From Streptomyces scabichelini (GTDB taxonomy: Bacteria; Actinomycetota; Actinomycetes; Streptomycetales; Streptomycetaceae): 62,029 nt of DNA. Position 1 is the first letter of the stretch. Each line of letters starts with the position of its first letter. Both the position numbers and the translations under genes were made by a program. A model generated the notes under the pieces. The model saw only the letters and a list, made by a program, of their open reading frames with translations, ran no database searches and was not told the DNA's origin. Location of the stretch: positions 1 through 62,029 of the forward strand of contig NZ_JAAKZY010000035.1 of assembly GCF_011045015.1 (NCBI RefSeq), in the 5' to 3' direction. This document shows, in pieces, positions 18,107 to 27,155 of the stretch.

Positions 18107-18883
18107 ATGACCTCGCCCTCCACTCCCGCTCGGGTCCTGGTCGTCGATGACCAGGCCGTGGTCCGCGCCGGGTTCGCGGCCATCGTTGACGCGGACCCCG
18201 ACTTCGTGGTGGTTGGTGAGGCGGGTGACGGCGCCGAAGCGGTCACGCTGGCCGGCCGGCTGACCCCGGACGTGGTCCTGATGGACATCCGCATGCCCGA
18301 CATGGACGGCCTGACGGCGACGGGCCTGCTCACCGGACCGGGGTCAGGCCACGTACCCAAGGTGCTCGTCCCGACCACCTTCGACCTCGACTCGTACGTC
18401 TACGAGGCCCTGCGAGCCGGTGCTTCCGGATTCCTCCTCAAGGACGCCGAACCGGCCGAACTCCTGGCAGCGCTGAGGGTGGTGGTCGCCGGCGAGGCCA
18501 TGCTGGCCCCCGTGATCACCCGCCGCCTCATCGACACGTTCGCCGCCACCGCTCCCTCCCCTCGCGCCGCGCCCCTCGACGCCCTCACTCCCCGTGAACG
18601 AGAGGTCCTCTCCCTGATTGCGACCGGTCACAAGCGACGATCTTCGCGTACGACACAGGCCTGGTGCGGTCGAAACCGCAGCTCGGCTGAACTCGGTGTC
18701 CCGCGCCAGGAAATAGGGTCCTCGCGGCCCGAGTATCCGGAGCTATATCCAAAGGTGCAGCAGTGGATCCCCCTCCGGGGCGACGCGCCCACCCACTCTG
18801 GTCGGAGAGGCTGCTGGGCAGGAACGGCGAGAAGAGGAAGTGCCGTATGGAAGCGACTAAGTCCCCCGACTGGAACATCGTGA
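18107..18883 (+). pseudogene. NarL/FixJ response regulator, DNA-binding domain lost
   Basis: The receiver domain is complete: VLVVDDQAVVRAGF (acidic pair), VVLMDIRMPDMDGLTATG (phosphorylated Asp), the switch Thr region (PTTFDLDSY) and LLKDAEPAELLAAL with the Lys. The LuxR-type helix-turn-helix begins normally (LTPREREVLSLIATG) but homology stops at about 18635; the remaining codons are unrelated and run into the next gene. The recognition helix is missing, so the protein cannot bind DNA in the usual way. The junction sequence looks foreign, suggesting an insertion or deletion event. Confidence 0.8.
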
Positions 18884-19872
18884 GGGTCCTGGGGGCTGCT
18901 CGGGGCGCGCGGGCGGACGCCGGGGGAGCCATGGGGACCGAGCATCTCCTGGCCGGCATCACCACGTCCAAGGGGCTGGCACGCGAAGCGCTCGTGGCTG
19001 AAGGGGCGACCACGACCGCGCTGCTGGCGGTGCTGCGGGACAGGACGGAGAAGAACGGCGCGTGGAGTGCCGACGACGACGCGGAGGCCAGCGTTGCCTC
19101 GGAGGACGTCCTGGGGGACGACGGCGACCGGCGCACCACTTTCACCGGCGCCGCGGCCAGAGCGCTGACCGCGGCCATGGAGCACGCTCGGCGGGAGGAC
19201 GCGGGGAAGTTCGGCGCCAGGCATCTGCTGAGGGGGCTGCTGGCGGAGGACAACCGGGCTGTGGAGCTGCTGGGCGCGTGCGGCATCTCGCCCCAGGCCG
19301 TACTCGCACGCCTCGACGGCGGCTCCGGGAGCCGGGAGGACGGTCTCGACCCTCTGCTGTACGCCACTCGCGACCTACTCCTCGGCCGTAGCCACTATCG
19401 CCGGATGCCCTTGTGGATGCGGTGGCTGACCAAGCTCAGTGGGGTCAACTGGGCGGCTTTGCCTGCCGGCTGGGTTGGATTGGAGACCTACGAGCAGGCC
19501 CGCCGTCTCGGCGACCGGGTGGTGGGCACTGAACATGTACTGCTCGCGATCCTGGCCACCCACGAGGTCGCGCTCCGGTACCCGCACCTGGTGGGGGAGA
19601 ACACCACCGGCCGGGACACCCGGTACGCGGGCGGCGAGCAACTAGCCAGCCTGGGCATTAACTACACCTCGGTCCACCGTGTGCTGACCGCCGACGACCG
19701 CATTCACCTGACAGCCGATACCCGGTCCGCCGAGGAGTACGTCGACGAGGCCACGGGCCACAACCTGATGAGTAGAGCGGGCACCGGCCCCCTGGTCGAG
19801 ACCCTCCTGCGGGAACAGACCCGCGCCCGGCAGCTGATCGACGCGCTGATCAGAGCCTGCCCGCCGACGTAG
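18847..19872 (+). CDS. Clp N-terminal-domain protein
   Basis: This 341-aa protein starts at an ATG after GAGGAAG. It has three Clp-N-like segments: GTEHLLAGITTSKGLAREAL (about residues 30-50), ARHLLRGLLAEDNRAVELLG (about 120-140) and GTEHVLLAILATHEVALRYP (about 230-250). Clp N-domains bind substrates and adaptors for AAA+ unfoldases, but no ATPase domain is present here. Stand-alone Clp-N proteins are widespread in actinobacteria and may act as adaptors or stress proteins; the role here is unknown. A small Cys-containing ORF starts 5 bp after its stop, so the two are likely co-transcribed. Confidence 0.8.
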   Translation: MEATKSPDWNIVRVLGAARGARADAGGAMGTEHLLAGITTSKGLAREALVAEGATTTALLAVLRDRTEKNGAWSADDDAEASVASEDVLGDDGDRRTTFTGAAARALTAAMEHARREDAGKFGARHLLRGLLAEDNRAVELLGACGISPQAVLARLDGGSGSREDGLDPLLYATRDLLLGRSHYRRMPLWMRWLTKLSGVNWAALPAGWVGLETYEQARRLGDRVVGTEHVLLAILATHEVALRYPHLVGENTTGRDTRYAGGEQLASLGINYTSVHRVLTADDRIHLTADTRSAEEYVDEATGHNLMSRAGTGPLVETLLREQTRARQLIDALIRACPPT

Positions 19873-19877
19873 CCGAC

Positions 19878-20207
19878 GTGCTTGCGGCAGTCCTGAACGC
19901 GGACAATCCGGTTCATGCCGCGCTCCGACGGCAGGTTCCGCACCTCAGCGTGCGAGCTCGCTGCACATGCGGGTGCGGTACCGCCTACTTCGAACTCGAC
20001 ACCAGCGAGGTCGAGCCCGCGCCCACCGGCTCCGGCACTGTCGTGGCGGCCGAAGCGCAGCTCGTCACTGAGGCCGGTGAGTGCCCCGGCGAGGTCCTGG
20101 CCTTCACGCAGGGCGGCTACTTGTCGTGGCTAGAAGTCTGTTCATGGAGCGACGACATCCAGGTGACACTGGCCGCCGCGCGTCACTGGCTGCATCCACG
20201 CTCTTGA
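19878..20207 (+). CDS. small conserved-looking protein with CxCGC motif
   Basis: This 109-aa protein starts at GTG 19878, only 5 bp after the Clp-N gene stop. The sequence VRARCTCGCGTAYFEL has three Cys in five residues and a following strand-like stretch. The rest is acidic and ends with GGYLSWLEVCSW and AARHWLHPRS. It could bind a metal or an iron-sulfur centre, but no family is recognised. Close spacing to the Clp-N gene supports a shared function. Confidence 0.55.
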   Translation: MLAAVLNADNPVHAALRRQVPHLSVRARCTCGCGTAYFELDTSEVEPAPTGSGTVVAAEAQLVTEAGECPGEVLAFTQGGYLSWLEVCSWSDDIQVTLAAARHWLHPRS

Positions 20208-20428
20208 TCCTGGACGGCCAGCGCCGCCCAGCGGTTTCCGATCTTCACGACACCACGATCCGACCGACATCACGAGTTCAAGTTCAGTAGTAGGTTCCCT
20301 GCCAGGTGGATGTGGTCTCGTCCGTTCTGCACTTGGCGAGATTGTCGATCGAGGCAATGTGGATCACGGCTTCGGAGATGGCGGGTGTGCGGGTCGCCCA
20401 GGCGAGCAACCCCAGTGGCACCCCCGCC

Positions 20429-21112
20429 ATGGCCATCCGTGACCACCTCAACGGTCTGTGGCGTGACGAGGCCTTCGAGTGGTATCCCAGAGACAAGAAA
20501 GCCAAGCGTGCGGAGATCGTGGCGGCGGCGCGCCGCTGTTTCGCGCGGGGCGGCTTCCATCAGACCTCGATGCCGGACATCGCCGCCGCAGCCGGTGTTT
20601 CCGCGGGTGCCCCGTACCGCTACTTCACAGCAAGAGGAGAGATCATCCTGGCCATCGCCGCGGACGCCTTCCGGCTGACCTTCGAGCCGATGGATCGGGT
20701 GGCCGTGGTCGCTGACGCCCCTTCCCTGGGCGACCTGGTCGCCGCCTCCCTTCAGGCACTGAGTGTCGAGACCGTCACGGATGCCGCAGGGCAGGTGGTG
20801 CCGGTCGAGTAACTGCTGCAGTGCGTTGTGCAGGCCTGGTCGGAACTGCTGCGCAACGACGGCCTGCACGCCTGCGCCTTGGAGGGCTTGGAAAGGGTCC
20901 GTCGCAGCATCGCAGACGCCCTGCGCCGCGGACAGGCGGCAGGCGCTGTCCAAACCGTGGAGCCGGAGAGCGGCGCACGGGTATTGATCGGTCTGCTGCA
21001 CGGATTCTTGCTCCAGCGTGTGGCCTTCGGCTTGCCTGACACGGCGGGGTTCAACGACGCCGTCCGGGGGTTGCTCGACGGAGCCGAGCGCGCGGACAAC
21101 ACTCCGCGGTGA
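20429..21112 (+). pseudogene. TetR-family regulator interrupted by one in-frame stop
   Basis: From ATG 20429 the N-terminal helix-turn-helix is intact (AKRAEIVAAARRCFARGGFH, QTSMPDIAAAAGVSAGAPYR, YFTARGEIILAIA). At 20810-20812 a TAA interrupts the ligand-binding domain (...VVPVE-stop-LLQCVVQAWSELL). The same frame then continues without another stop to 21112, with typical TetR C-terminal helices (GLERVRRSIADALRRGQAAG, ARVLIGLLHGFLLQRV). A single nonsense change explains the break. The truncated product would lack the dimer interface. The frame is open upstream to 20306, but that part has no family features. Confidence 0.78.
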
Positions 21113-21260
21113 GCGCAGGGCGCCACGCCAGTGTTGTCGTAACGCCTCGCATGCCCCACGGTCGGCGCTCATGGCCCGCCGCCTCACCGGCGAGGCCACC
21201 CCGAACTGGCGCGGAACCTGAGCCAGGACCAAACACGAACCACCGGGACCAAGCGCTCAG

Positions 21261-22190
21261 TTAGAGTCGGGGGTCTGGGCGGGGCAGCAGGCAGCCGGTG
21301 CGGTTGAGGTCCAGGCGGTTTCCCGGTGCCATGCACGTGGTCAGCCAGTACGTCTGCGTGGCGTAGCCGATCCCCTTGTGTGTGGTGATCGTTCCGTTCC
21401 TGGCCATCTCGCAGGGGTTGTCCAGCGTGCACTGACCACCGTCGTGGTTGCTGGTGTTGTTGATTCCCACGATCTTTCCGCCAGCGAGCACGGGGGATCC
21501 CGAGGTGCCGGAACCGGTGTCGCATGCGGGCGTGTAGCGCAGGACGTCCTTGGTGGCGTTCCCCGACTCCAGGACGCGGTAGGCGAGCTGGTCGATCTTG
21601 CAGGTGAACTGCTCCTTCAGGCTTGCCGACACGACCCGGATGTCCGTGCCCCGGGAAGGCATGTGTGTGGACAGCGTCAGAGCAGTGACTCCGTGGTCCC
21701 GTTCCAGTTCCCGGTAGGTGTTCCGGACCTGGTACAGCGCGAGGTCCGTACCGGTCAGGGTGACGTACAGAGCCTTGCTCGCATGCAACTGCACCGCGGT
21801 GTCGCCGGAGCGGCCCAGCACGTTGAACAGGCGGTGGGAGGGCTGGTTCACCAGCACCTCGCCCGGGACGGGCCAGGCCCCCTCATAGCAGTGGGCGTTG
21901 GTCATCACCAACGCCCGGTCACCGGCCGTCGAGTCAGGCATCCGTACGACCGAGCCCGAACAGCCATCGACGTCGACCGTACCGGTGAAGTCGGTCTTGT
22001 CCCGCGGCGAGGCCGCATGGACCGGTCCCGTCGGCTTCGCCGGGGCGGTCGCATCGGCCGGTGCGACCGCTGTCGTGATGCTGGAAGGGGGGGTGGGGAG
22101 GGCCGGCGCGGCAGATCCGGCGGGCGCCAGGACCGCGAGGCCGAACAGTGCGGCGCCGAGCAGGGCACCGGTCCTGAAGGAACGTTTCAT
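21261..22190 (-). CDS. secreted trypsin-like serine protease
   Basis: This 309-aa protein starts at an ATG 6 bp after GGAG. A Sec signal peptide is clear (MKRSFRTGALLGAALFGLAV, cleavage near GSAAPA), then a Pro/Ala-rich linker. The catalytic triad is visible: His in MTNAHCYEG, Asp in LTGTDLALYQ, and Ser in ACDTGSGTSGSPVL. Cys residues in VDGCSGSV, NAHC and CTLDNPCEMA could form disulfides. It acts outside the cell. It starts 26 bp after the TAP-like hydrolase stop, so both are probably on one transcript downstream of the TGATACAC-like site at 23810. Confidence 0.85.
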   Translation of the reverse strand: MKRSFRTGALLGAALFGLAVLAPAGSAAPALPTPPSSITTAVAPADATAPAKPTGPVHAASPRDKTDFTGTVDVDGCSGSVVRMPDSTAGDRALVMTNAHCYEGAWPVPGEVLVNQPSHRLFNVLGRSGDTAVQLHASKALYVTLTGTDLALYQVRNTYRELERDHGVTALTLSTHMPSRGTDIRVVSASLKEQFTCKIDQLAYRVLESGNATKDVLRYTPACDTGSGTSGSPVLAGGKIVGINNTSNHDGGQCTLDNPCEMARNGTITTHKGIGYATQTYWLTTCMAPGNRLDLNRTGCLLPRPDPRL

Positions 22191-22216
22191 AGTGTCTCCA
22201 TGCCGTGAGGGGTCGG

Positions 22217-23689
22217 TCACCGATCGCCGGGACAGGTGCCGTTGGTGGTCTTGCCGCTCCGGAAGAACGCCAGGACCTTGGAAACGCAGGGAAGCTGCGC
22301 AAGAGAGGCGTGTACGTCGTCCTGAACGGTGAGCAGAGCGCCGCCTGTCGCCTTCTGGGCCTCCTGAACCCATCGGTAGGGCGTGATGTCCTCGTCCTTG
22401 TGCCCGGAGAGCTGGAGCGGGCTGTGTCCCCGCACCACATGTGTGGGTGGGGCGTGCAAGGGCCAGTCCGCACACCAGGCAGTGAAGTAGAGTCCGCCGA
22501 GGCCAGGATCCGCGGTGCGACGTGCTTGCAGGGCGCCCCACATGTCGGCGAAGCTGGTCCCGCTGGTGTCGGTGTTGCACATCATCGCGTCGTACTGCAG
22601 GCCGTTCAGGCCGCGCCACGGAGCGTCATAAGCGAAGGGCCGCCGTTTCGCTGCCCCTCTGGCCTTCGTTGCGGGTCCCGGCGTTCCGCCTTCCAGGACG
22701 CTCACCAGGTTGATTGCAGACGTCACCCAGTCGCTGGGCCTGGAGGCGAGGAGGGAGGCGACCCAGTCGCCGTTCATCACCTCGTCACCGACGGCACGGG
22801 GCCGGCGGTCCAGTTCGTCACGCAGCCCGATCAGCCGCTTCGCAATGGCGGCCCTGTCCGTGCCCAGGTGATACTCCCCGTCGTGCCGGGCCAGCCAACG
22901 GACGAAGTTGTCGATGCCGCCTCCAGCTGCCTCTATGTCTCCATCCATCACGGAATGGTCGAACACGGGCAGCATCACCGAGTCCAGCCACATGCGGTGG
23001 ACCCGGTCGTCGAACAGGGACCGGTAGGCCATGCCGACCGCGGTGCTGAACGACACACCGTAGAAGTCGATCTTCGAGGCGCCGAGCGCCTGCCGGAAGG
23101 AGTCGATGTCGCGGGCAGCGTTCGCCGGAGTGAGCTGTCGTACGAACTCGGGGTCCTTTGCCGCGCATCGCTTGTTGAACTCGGCGTACTCGTCGAAGGC
23201 CGCCTTGGCGCGCTCCCGTGGTCCGGCGGTGGCGGGAACATCGACGCCCGGCCCCCCGTCGCAGTCGATCCTGTCGCTGTAGCCGGTGCCCCGGTCGTCG
23301 ATGCCGAGGATGTCGCGGTTGGCGGCGAGCGGGCGCAGCCCGGTCTCGAGGACACGTGCCGGTGACGCCAGGTTCGACACCCCTGGGCCGCCCGGGCCGT
23401 ACAGCAGGGGTTCGGCCTTGCGTCCTGGTCCGTCGGCCTTGATCCGGCTGACCGCGAGGCTGATCTTGCGGCCCTGCGGTTTGGAGTAGTCCAGGGGAAC
23501 TCGCAGTTCAGCGCACTCCGTTCGGGTGTCGCCCGGTATGGGCCAGTCTTTGGCCACGGTCGTGCAAGGACGCCAGTCCAGGCCTGAGGTGTCCTTCGGC
23601 GCGGCGGACGCCGAAGGGAGCATCAGTCCGCTGAGCATCGCCGTCGCGGCAAGCAGTGTCCCGCGGCGCAGCATGACAGCTGGTGGCAT
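22217..23689 (-). CDS. secreted alpha/beta-hydrolase, TAP-like, with altered nucleophile elbow
   Basis: This 490-aa protein starts at the ATG at 23687-23689 with GGAGG upstream. The signal peptide is RRGTLLAATAMLSGLMLPSA-SAAP. Core features of the family are present: YGPGGPGVSN (oxyanion), DDRGTGYSDRIDCDGG, the Asp region SGHKDEDITPYRWV and the His region VQDDVHASLAQLPCV. The nucleophile elbow is YGVSFSTAVG, so the fifth residue of the usual GxSxG is Ser; activity may still be possible. It should act outside the cell as a peptidase or esterase. It is the first gene of a pair with the trypsin-like protease. Confidence 0.8.
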   Translation of the reverse strand: MPPAVMLRRGTLLAATAMLSGLMLPSASAAPKDTSGLDWRPCTTVAKDWPIPGDTRTECAELRVPLDYSKPQGRKISLAVSRIKADGPGRKAEPLLYGPGGPGVSNLASPARVLETGLRPLAANRDILGIDDRGTGYSDRIDCDGGPGVDVPATAGPRERAKAAFDEYAEFNKRCAAKDPEFVRQLTPANAARDIDSFRQALGASKIDFYGVSFSTAVGMAYRSLFDDRVHRMWLDSVMLPVFDHSVMDGDIEAAGGGIDNFVRWLARHDGEYHLGTDRAAIAKRLIGLRDELDRRPRAVGDEVMNGDWVASLLASRPSDWVTSAINLVSVLEGGTPGPATKARGAAKRRPFAYDAPWRGLNGLQYDAMMCNTDTSGTSFADMWGALQARRTADPGLGGLYFTAWCADWPLHAPPTHVVRGHSPLQLSGHKDEDITPYRWVQEAQKATGGALLTVQDDVHASLAQLPCVSKVLAFFRSGKTTNGTCPGDR

Positions 23690-23809
23690 GAGAGGGGGCC
23701 TCCAAGAGTGAGCCGATTGTCTTCGATGCCGTGCACGGGCACTCTGGCCGGGCCCCGTCTCCGCGTCGTAACCCCCGGGCATCGGCCACCACTTCGGCAG
23801 GCATCTGTC

Positions 23810-23817
23810 GTGTATCA
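23810..23817 (-). promoter_or_regulatory. TGATACAC motif upstream of the hydrolase gene
   Basis: GTGTATCA on the plus strand (TGATACAC in the direction of transcription), 121 bp upstream of the hydrolase start. The octamer also occurs upstream of the carboxypeptidase gene and of the response regulator gene. Confidence 0.45.
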
Positions 23818-23883
23818 GTCGCGGTGGGCCGGCCGGTCCGGGGCCGATCACTGTGTCCGGGCCGCACGCTCCGGGCATACGAC

Positions 23884-25008
23884 TCACCGCGGTCCGCTGC
23901 GGCGGGCAGACGCCGGCTGCCGGACTGCGGTGTGCTCCTCGTCCCCGAGGTCGATGCGGGCCGCCACCGGGATGTGGTCGCTCGGCGTCACCGGCAGGTT
24001 CCAGGACGAGGTGGCTTTCACGCCCTTGAGGAGGATCTGGTCGATCCGGACGACCGGAAAGCGCGATGGCCAGGTGAAGCCGAAGCCCTGGCCCGCCGTC
24101 GACTGGGCTGAGGTCATGCTCCTGGTGAGCGGGCGCAGCGCGCGGTCGTCGGTTGATCCGTTGAAGTCGCCCATGACGACGACGCGTTGAACCCGTTCCT
24201 CGTGCAGAGGGGCCGTGAGGCGGTCGAGGGCCTCATTGCGTGCGAGTGTGGCGAAGCCGTCGGGGCGGACGCGGACTGACGCCAGGTGAACGACGTAAAC
24301 GGCCAGCGGGCCCTTGGGGGTGACCACCGTGGCGCGCATGGCCCGGGTCCACGGCATGATCGGCACCGCGCGGGCGTGGCGCAGGGGGTAGGTGCTCCAG
24401 AGGCCGACCGTGCCGTTGTAGAAGTGGTACGGGTACGAGGAGGCCAGGGCGCGCTCGTACACGGGTGCTGTGTCGGGGCTCAGTTCCTCGAGTGCCAGGA
24501 TGTGTGCTTTGGACGCGATCAGGCTGCGGGCGGTGCCGCGCGGGTCGGGGTTGTTCTGGTTGACGTTATGGCTGACCACGGTGAGGTCACCGCCCGGTGA
24601 CGACTTGTCGGCGAGTGAGGCGCCGAAGGTGGCCAGCCAGACGGCGATCGGCAGGACGCAGGCCACCGTCGCCACCGGCGATCTGCGTAGCAGCGCCGCT
24701 GCCAGCAGGGCGGGAAGGGCGAGGGCCGTCCAGGGAAGCAGGGTGTCGGCCAGGCTGCCCAGACGGCCGGGGGTGTTGGGGATCAAGCGATGGCCTTGGA
24801 CGACCAGCGCGAGAAGGACGCAGCCGCCCGTGGTCAGCGTGCCCCGCCGACGGAACCGTCGCGGCCGCAACCGCTGCGGCCGGAGCCGTCGGAGCGGGGG
24901 CTGTGGGGAAGAGGCCCCGGCGGTCGTCCCCGGCACATTGGTCGAACCTTCGGGTACCGCCTCCTGGGTTCGCCCGCCGCTCTCTGCCTGTGTTCGCGTC
25001 ATACTCAT
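23884..25008 (-). CDS. membrane-anchored endonuclease/exonuclease/phosphatase-family protein, VanJ-like
   Basis: This 374-aa protein starts at an ATG 1 bp after the stop of the damaged carboxypeptidase gene. A basic Pro/Arg-rich N-terminus (LRRLRPQRLRPRRFRRRG) precedes three membrane helices (about residues 58-132). The EEP phosphohydrolase domain follows: VVSHNVNQNNPD (Asn), LALEELSPD (Glu), VVHLASVRVR, VVMGDFNGSTDD (GDFN) and VTPSDHIPVA (SDH). The layout matches Streptomyces VanJ, a membrane protein linked to teicoplanin resistance and thought to act on lipid-linked phosphates outside the cell. The similarity is by architecture; resistance itself is inference. Confidence 0.75.
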   Translation of the reverse strand: MSMTRTQAESGGRTQEAVPEGSTNVPGTTAGASSPQPPLRRLRPQRLRPRRFRRRGTLTTGGCVLLALVVQGHRLIPNTPGRLGSLADTLLPWTALALPALLAAALLRRSPVATVACVLPIAVWLATFGASLADKSSPGGDLTVVSHNVNQNNPDPRGTARSLIASKAHILALEELSPDTAPVYERALASSYPYHFYNGTVGLWSTYPLRHARAVPIMPWTRAMRATVVTPKGPLAVYVVHLASVRVRPDGFATLARNEALDRLTAPLHEERVQRVVVMGDFNGSTDDRALRPLTRSMTSAQSTAGQGFGFTWPSRFPVVRIDQILLKGVKATSSWNLPVTPSDHIPVAARIDLGDEEHTAVRQPASARRSGPR

Positions 25009-25009
25009 T

Positions 25010-25713
25010 TCAGCTCTCTGTTCGCGCCGAGGCCAGCTGGTCGCGGAGCCCGTCGATCAGTGCGCGGCTGCTGTCCAGCGCCGCCTGGAGTCCTTCGTCC
25101 GGCGTGGTGTTCGCTCGCTGGTGCAGGACCGCGCCGAGGAACCGTCGGGTACGGTCACCGACGCGGACCTCGGCGGCCCACAGGAGGTTGCCGCCCGCCG
25201 GGGTGCTGGAGCCGGTCTTGATGCCGACGACACCTGAAGTGCCCAGCAGGGGATTGGAGTTGTGGATCAGACCGATGCCGGGGACGGTGGCGGTGGGGCT
25301 GGCCACGATGTCGCGGAAGACGGGGATCTCCATCGCCTGCCGGGTCAGTTCCAGTTGGTCGGCCGTGGTACTCGTGGTTCGCCCGGTTCGAGGGGGTGAT
25401 CCTTGAGGATGACGTAGGCGGTCATCACCTTGGTCAGGCTCGCGATCGGCACCGGGAGCTGTTCGCCCCGCGTTTTTGTGGCCGATATGCCCTGGAGTCC
25501 GACCGCGGTCTGGCCTTCCTCCGGCCAGGGGATCGCTCCGTCGTCCACGGCCGCTCGCCAGGCGCTGTCCAGCCTGGTGCGGGAGGCGGACGTAGGGCCG
25601 GAGGTGTCGTCAGGTGCCATAGCGACGATCACGGTGGCACCTAGGCCCACCGGTAGGAACAGGGCCAGCAGACCGATCCGGACGTGATGGCGTGGGGCAG
25701 GGTGAAGAAACAT
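25010..25713 (-). pseudogene. D-Ala-D-Ala carboxypeptidase with internal deletion
   Basis: The first half (start ATG 25711-25713 with GAGGTGG upstream; 25755 also possible) has a signal/anchor (VRIGLLALFLPVGLGATVIV) and the active-site motif PIASLTKVMTAYVIL (SxxK). After HPLEPGEPR the frame is lost; the second half resumes in another frame as TTSTTADQLELTRQAMEIPV and carries VVGIKTGSSTPAGGNLLWAA (KTG). Compared with intact DacA-type enzymes roughly 90 residues are missing between them, including the SxN motif. It cannot be an active carboxypeptidase, although the promoter and downstream gene appear maintained. Confidence 0.8.
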
Positions 25714-25828
25714 CGGGAAAGCCACCTCAGGGGGCGCCGTACGTGAGCGATACATCGCAAGGCTGCGGGGGCGGTTCGTCCGGACGACGGGCAGCGGAGC
25801 GCTACGGGCGCTCAGGAACCCGTCAGCT

Positions 25829-25836
25829 GTGTATCA
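25829..25836 (-). promoter_or_regulatory. TGATACAC motif upstream of the carboxypeptidase gene
   Basis: GTGTATCA on the plus strand, 116 bp upstream of the carboxypeptidase start, in the 183-bp gap after the sensor kinase gene. Same orientation relative to its gene as the site at 23810. Confidence 0.45.
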
Positions 25837-25896
25837 GTGCCGGCAAGGGGGAGGAAGGAAAGGCTTCCGGGCCGGGGCGAGGCGGGATGGTCCGGG

Positions 25897-27141
25897 TCAC
25901 CGGGCAGCTGCGGGGACGTCCGTGGGCAGGCGCAGCACAACCACCGCTCCCCCGTCCTCAGGGTGGTTGGCGAAGTCCAGGGTTGCCCCGATCACCTTCG
26001 CCTGACCACATGCGATCGTGAGGCCCAGGCCGTGCCCGCGGCCCCGCTCGGCGACGCCGGTACGAAACCGCTGAGGGCCGTGGGCCAGGAGGTCGGCGGG
26101 GAAGCCGGGCCCGTGGTCCCGTACAGTGATCGTCGCTTTGGCGACGGTGATCTCCACGGGGCCGGCGCCGTGGCGATGGGCGTTGACGACGAGGTTGGCG
26201 ATGATCCGGTCCAGGCGTCGCGGGTCGGTCTCGGCCAGCGGTGTGCCGTGGGCGCTCACCCGCGCCGTCACGCCGGTCTTCACCGCCGACTCCTCGACCA
26301 GTTCGGCCAGGTCCACCGGCCGTGACTGTGGCCGCTCGGCGTCCGCGTCGAGACGGGAGATCTCCAGCAGGTCCTCGACCAGGTCGCGCAGTACCCGGGC
26401 CCGGCCTCTGACCAGATCGGTGGCCTCCCCTTCGGGAAGCAGGCCGGCCGAGGTGACCAGTCCCATCAGCGGCGTGCGCAGCTCGTGCGCGACATCGGCG
26501 GTGAAGCGCTGCTCGGTGGCGATGCGCTCGCGCAGGCTGTCGCCCATCGCGTCGACCGTTGCCGAGATGGCGTTGATCTCGTCGCGTGTGCGGCTGCCCA
26601 TGTTCGTGCGGGCGTCCAGGTCGCCCGCCGCGATACGGCGGGCGGTGCGGGCCACCCGGCGCAGCCGCCTGGTCGGAAGTTCCATCGAGAGGGCTGTGGC
26701 CGGGATCACAACGGCCAGGGCGAGCAGTGAGTACTTCCACATGTGGCGGTCCAGGGCCTGCCTGGTGAGCAGGTCGGCCGTCATGTCGAACTCAGTGGCG
26801 TAGAGCCGGCCGCCCTGCTTCTTCGCCACCCAGAAGGTGGGGGCCGGCAGCTCCTTCTCGTAGACGCTGCCCCGGCCGTGCAGCTCGATCTGTCGCAGCA
26901 GGGATTCCGGAAGCCTGCTGGGGTCCGCGAGGGGCGGTTGCCGACCGGAGGCCCGGGCGTCCCGTACCTCCGCGTCGAGCTGTTGCCAGGCCTGGGACTC
27001 GCCTTCGTTCAGGGACCACTTCAGCGTGGACTCGTGCACCAGCACACCGACCGTGAGCGCCATCGCGGAACAGGCCATGGCAACCAGAAAAATGATCTTC
27101 CAGCGTATCGAGCGGGGGTTCAGCGCGTGTGCGATCGGCAT
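25897..27141 (-). CDS. membrane sensor histidine kinase (HAMP type)
   Basis: This 414-aa protein starts at ATG 27141, 14 bp after the response regulator stop. Layout: membrane helix 1 (KIIFLVAMACSAMALTVGVL, about residues 15-36), an extracytoplasmic sensor of about 100 residues, membrane helix 2 (YSLLALAVVIPATALSMELP), HAMP (TRRLRRVARTARRIAAGDLD), H-box FTADVAHELRTPLMGLV, N-box RLDRIIANLVVNAHRHGAG, and G boxes VRDHGPGFP and GRGHGLGLTIACG. All key residues are present. It pairs with the OmpR-type regulator upstream. The sensed signal is unknown; the genes downstream point to the cell wall. Confidence 0.9.
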   Translation of the reverse strand: MPIAHALNPRSIRWKIIFLVAMACSAMALTVGVLVHESTLKWSLNEGESQAWQQLDAEVRDARASGRQPPLADPSRLPESLLRQIELHGRGSVYEKELPAPTFWVAKKQGGRLYATEFDMTADLLTRQALDRHMWKYSLLALAVVIPATALSMELPTRRLRRVARTARRIAAGDLDARTNMGSRTRDEINAISATVDAMGDSLRERIATEQRFTADVAHELRTPLMGLVTSAGLLPEGEATDLVRGRARVLRDLVEDLLEISRLDADAERPQSRPVDLAELVEESAVKTGVTARVSAHGTPLAETDPRRLDRIIANLVVNAHRHGAGPVEITVAKATITVRDHGPGFPADLLAHGPQRFRTGVAERGRGHGLGLTIACGQAKVIGATLDFANHPEDGGAVVVLRLPTDVPAAAR

Positions 27142-27155
27142 CTCGGCTCTCCGGT

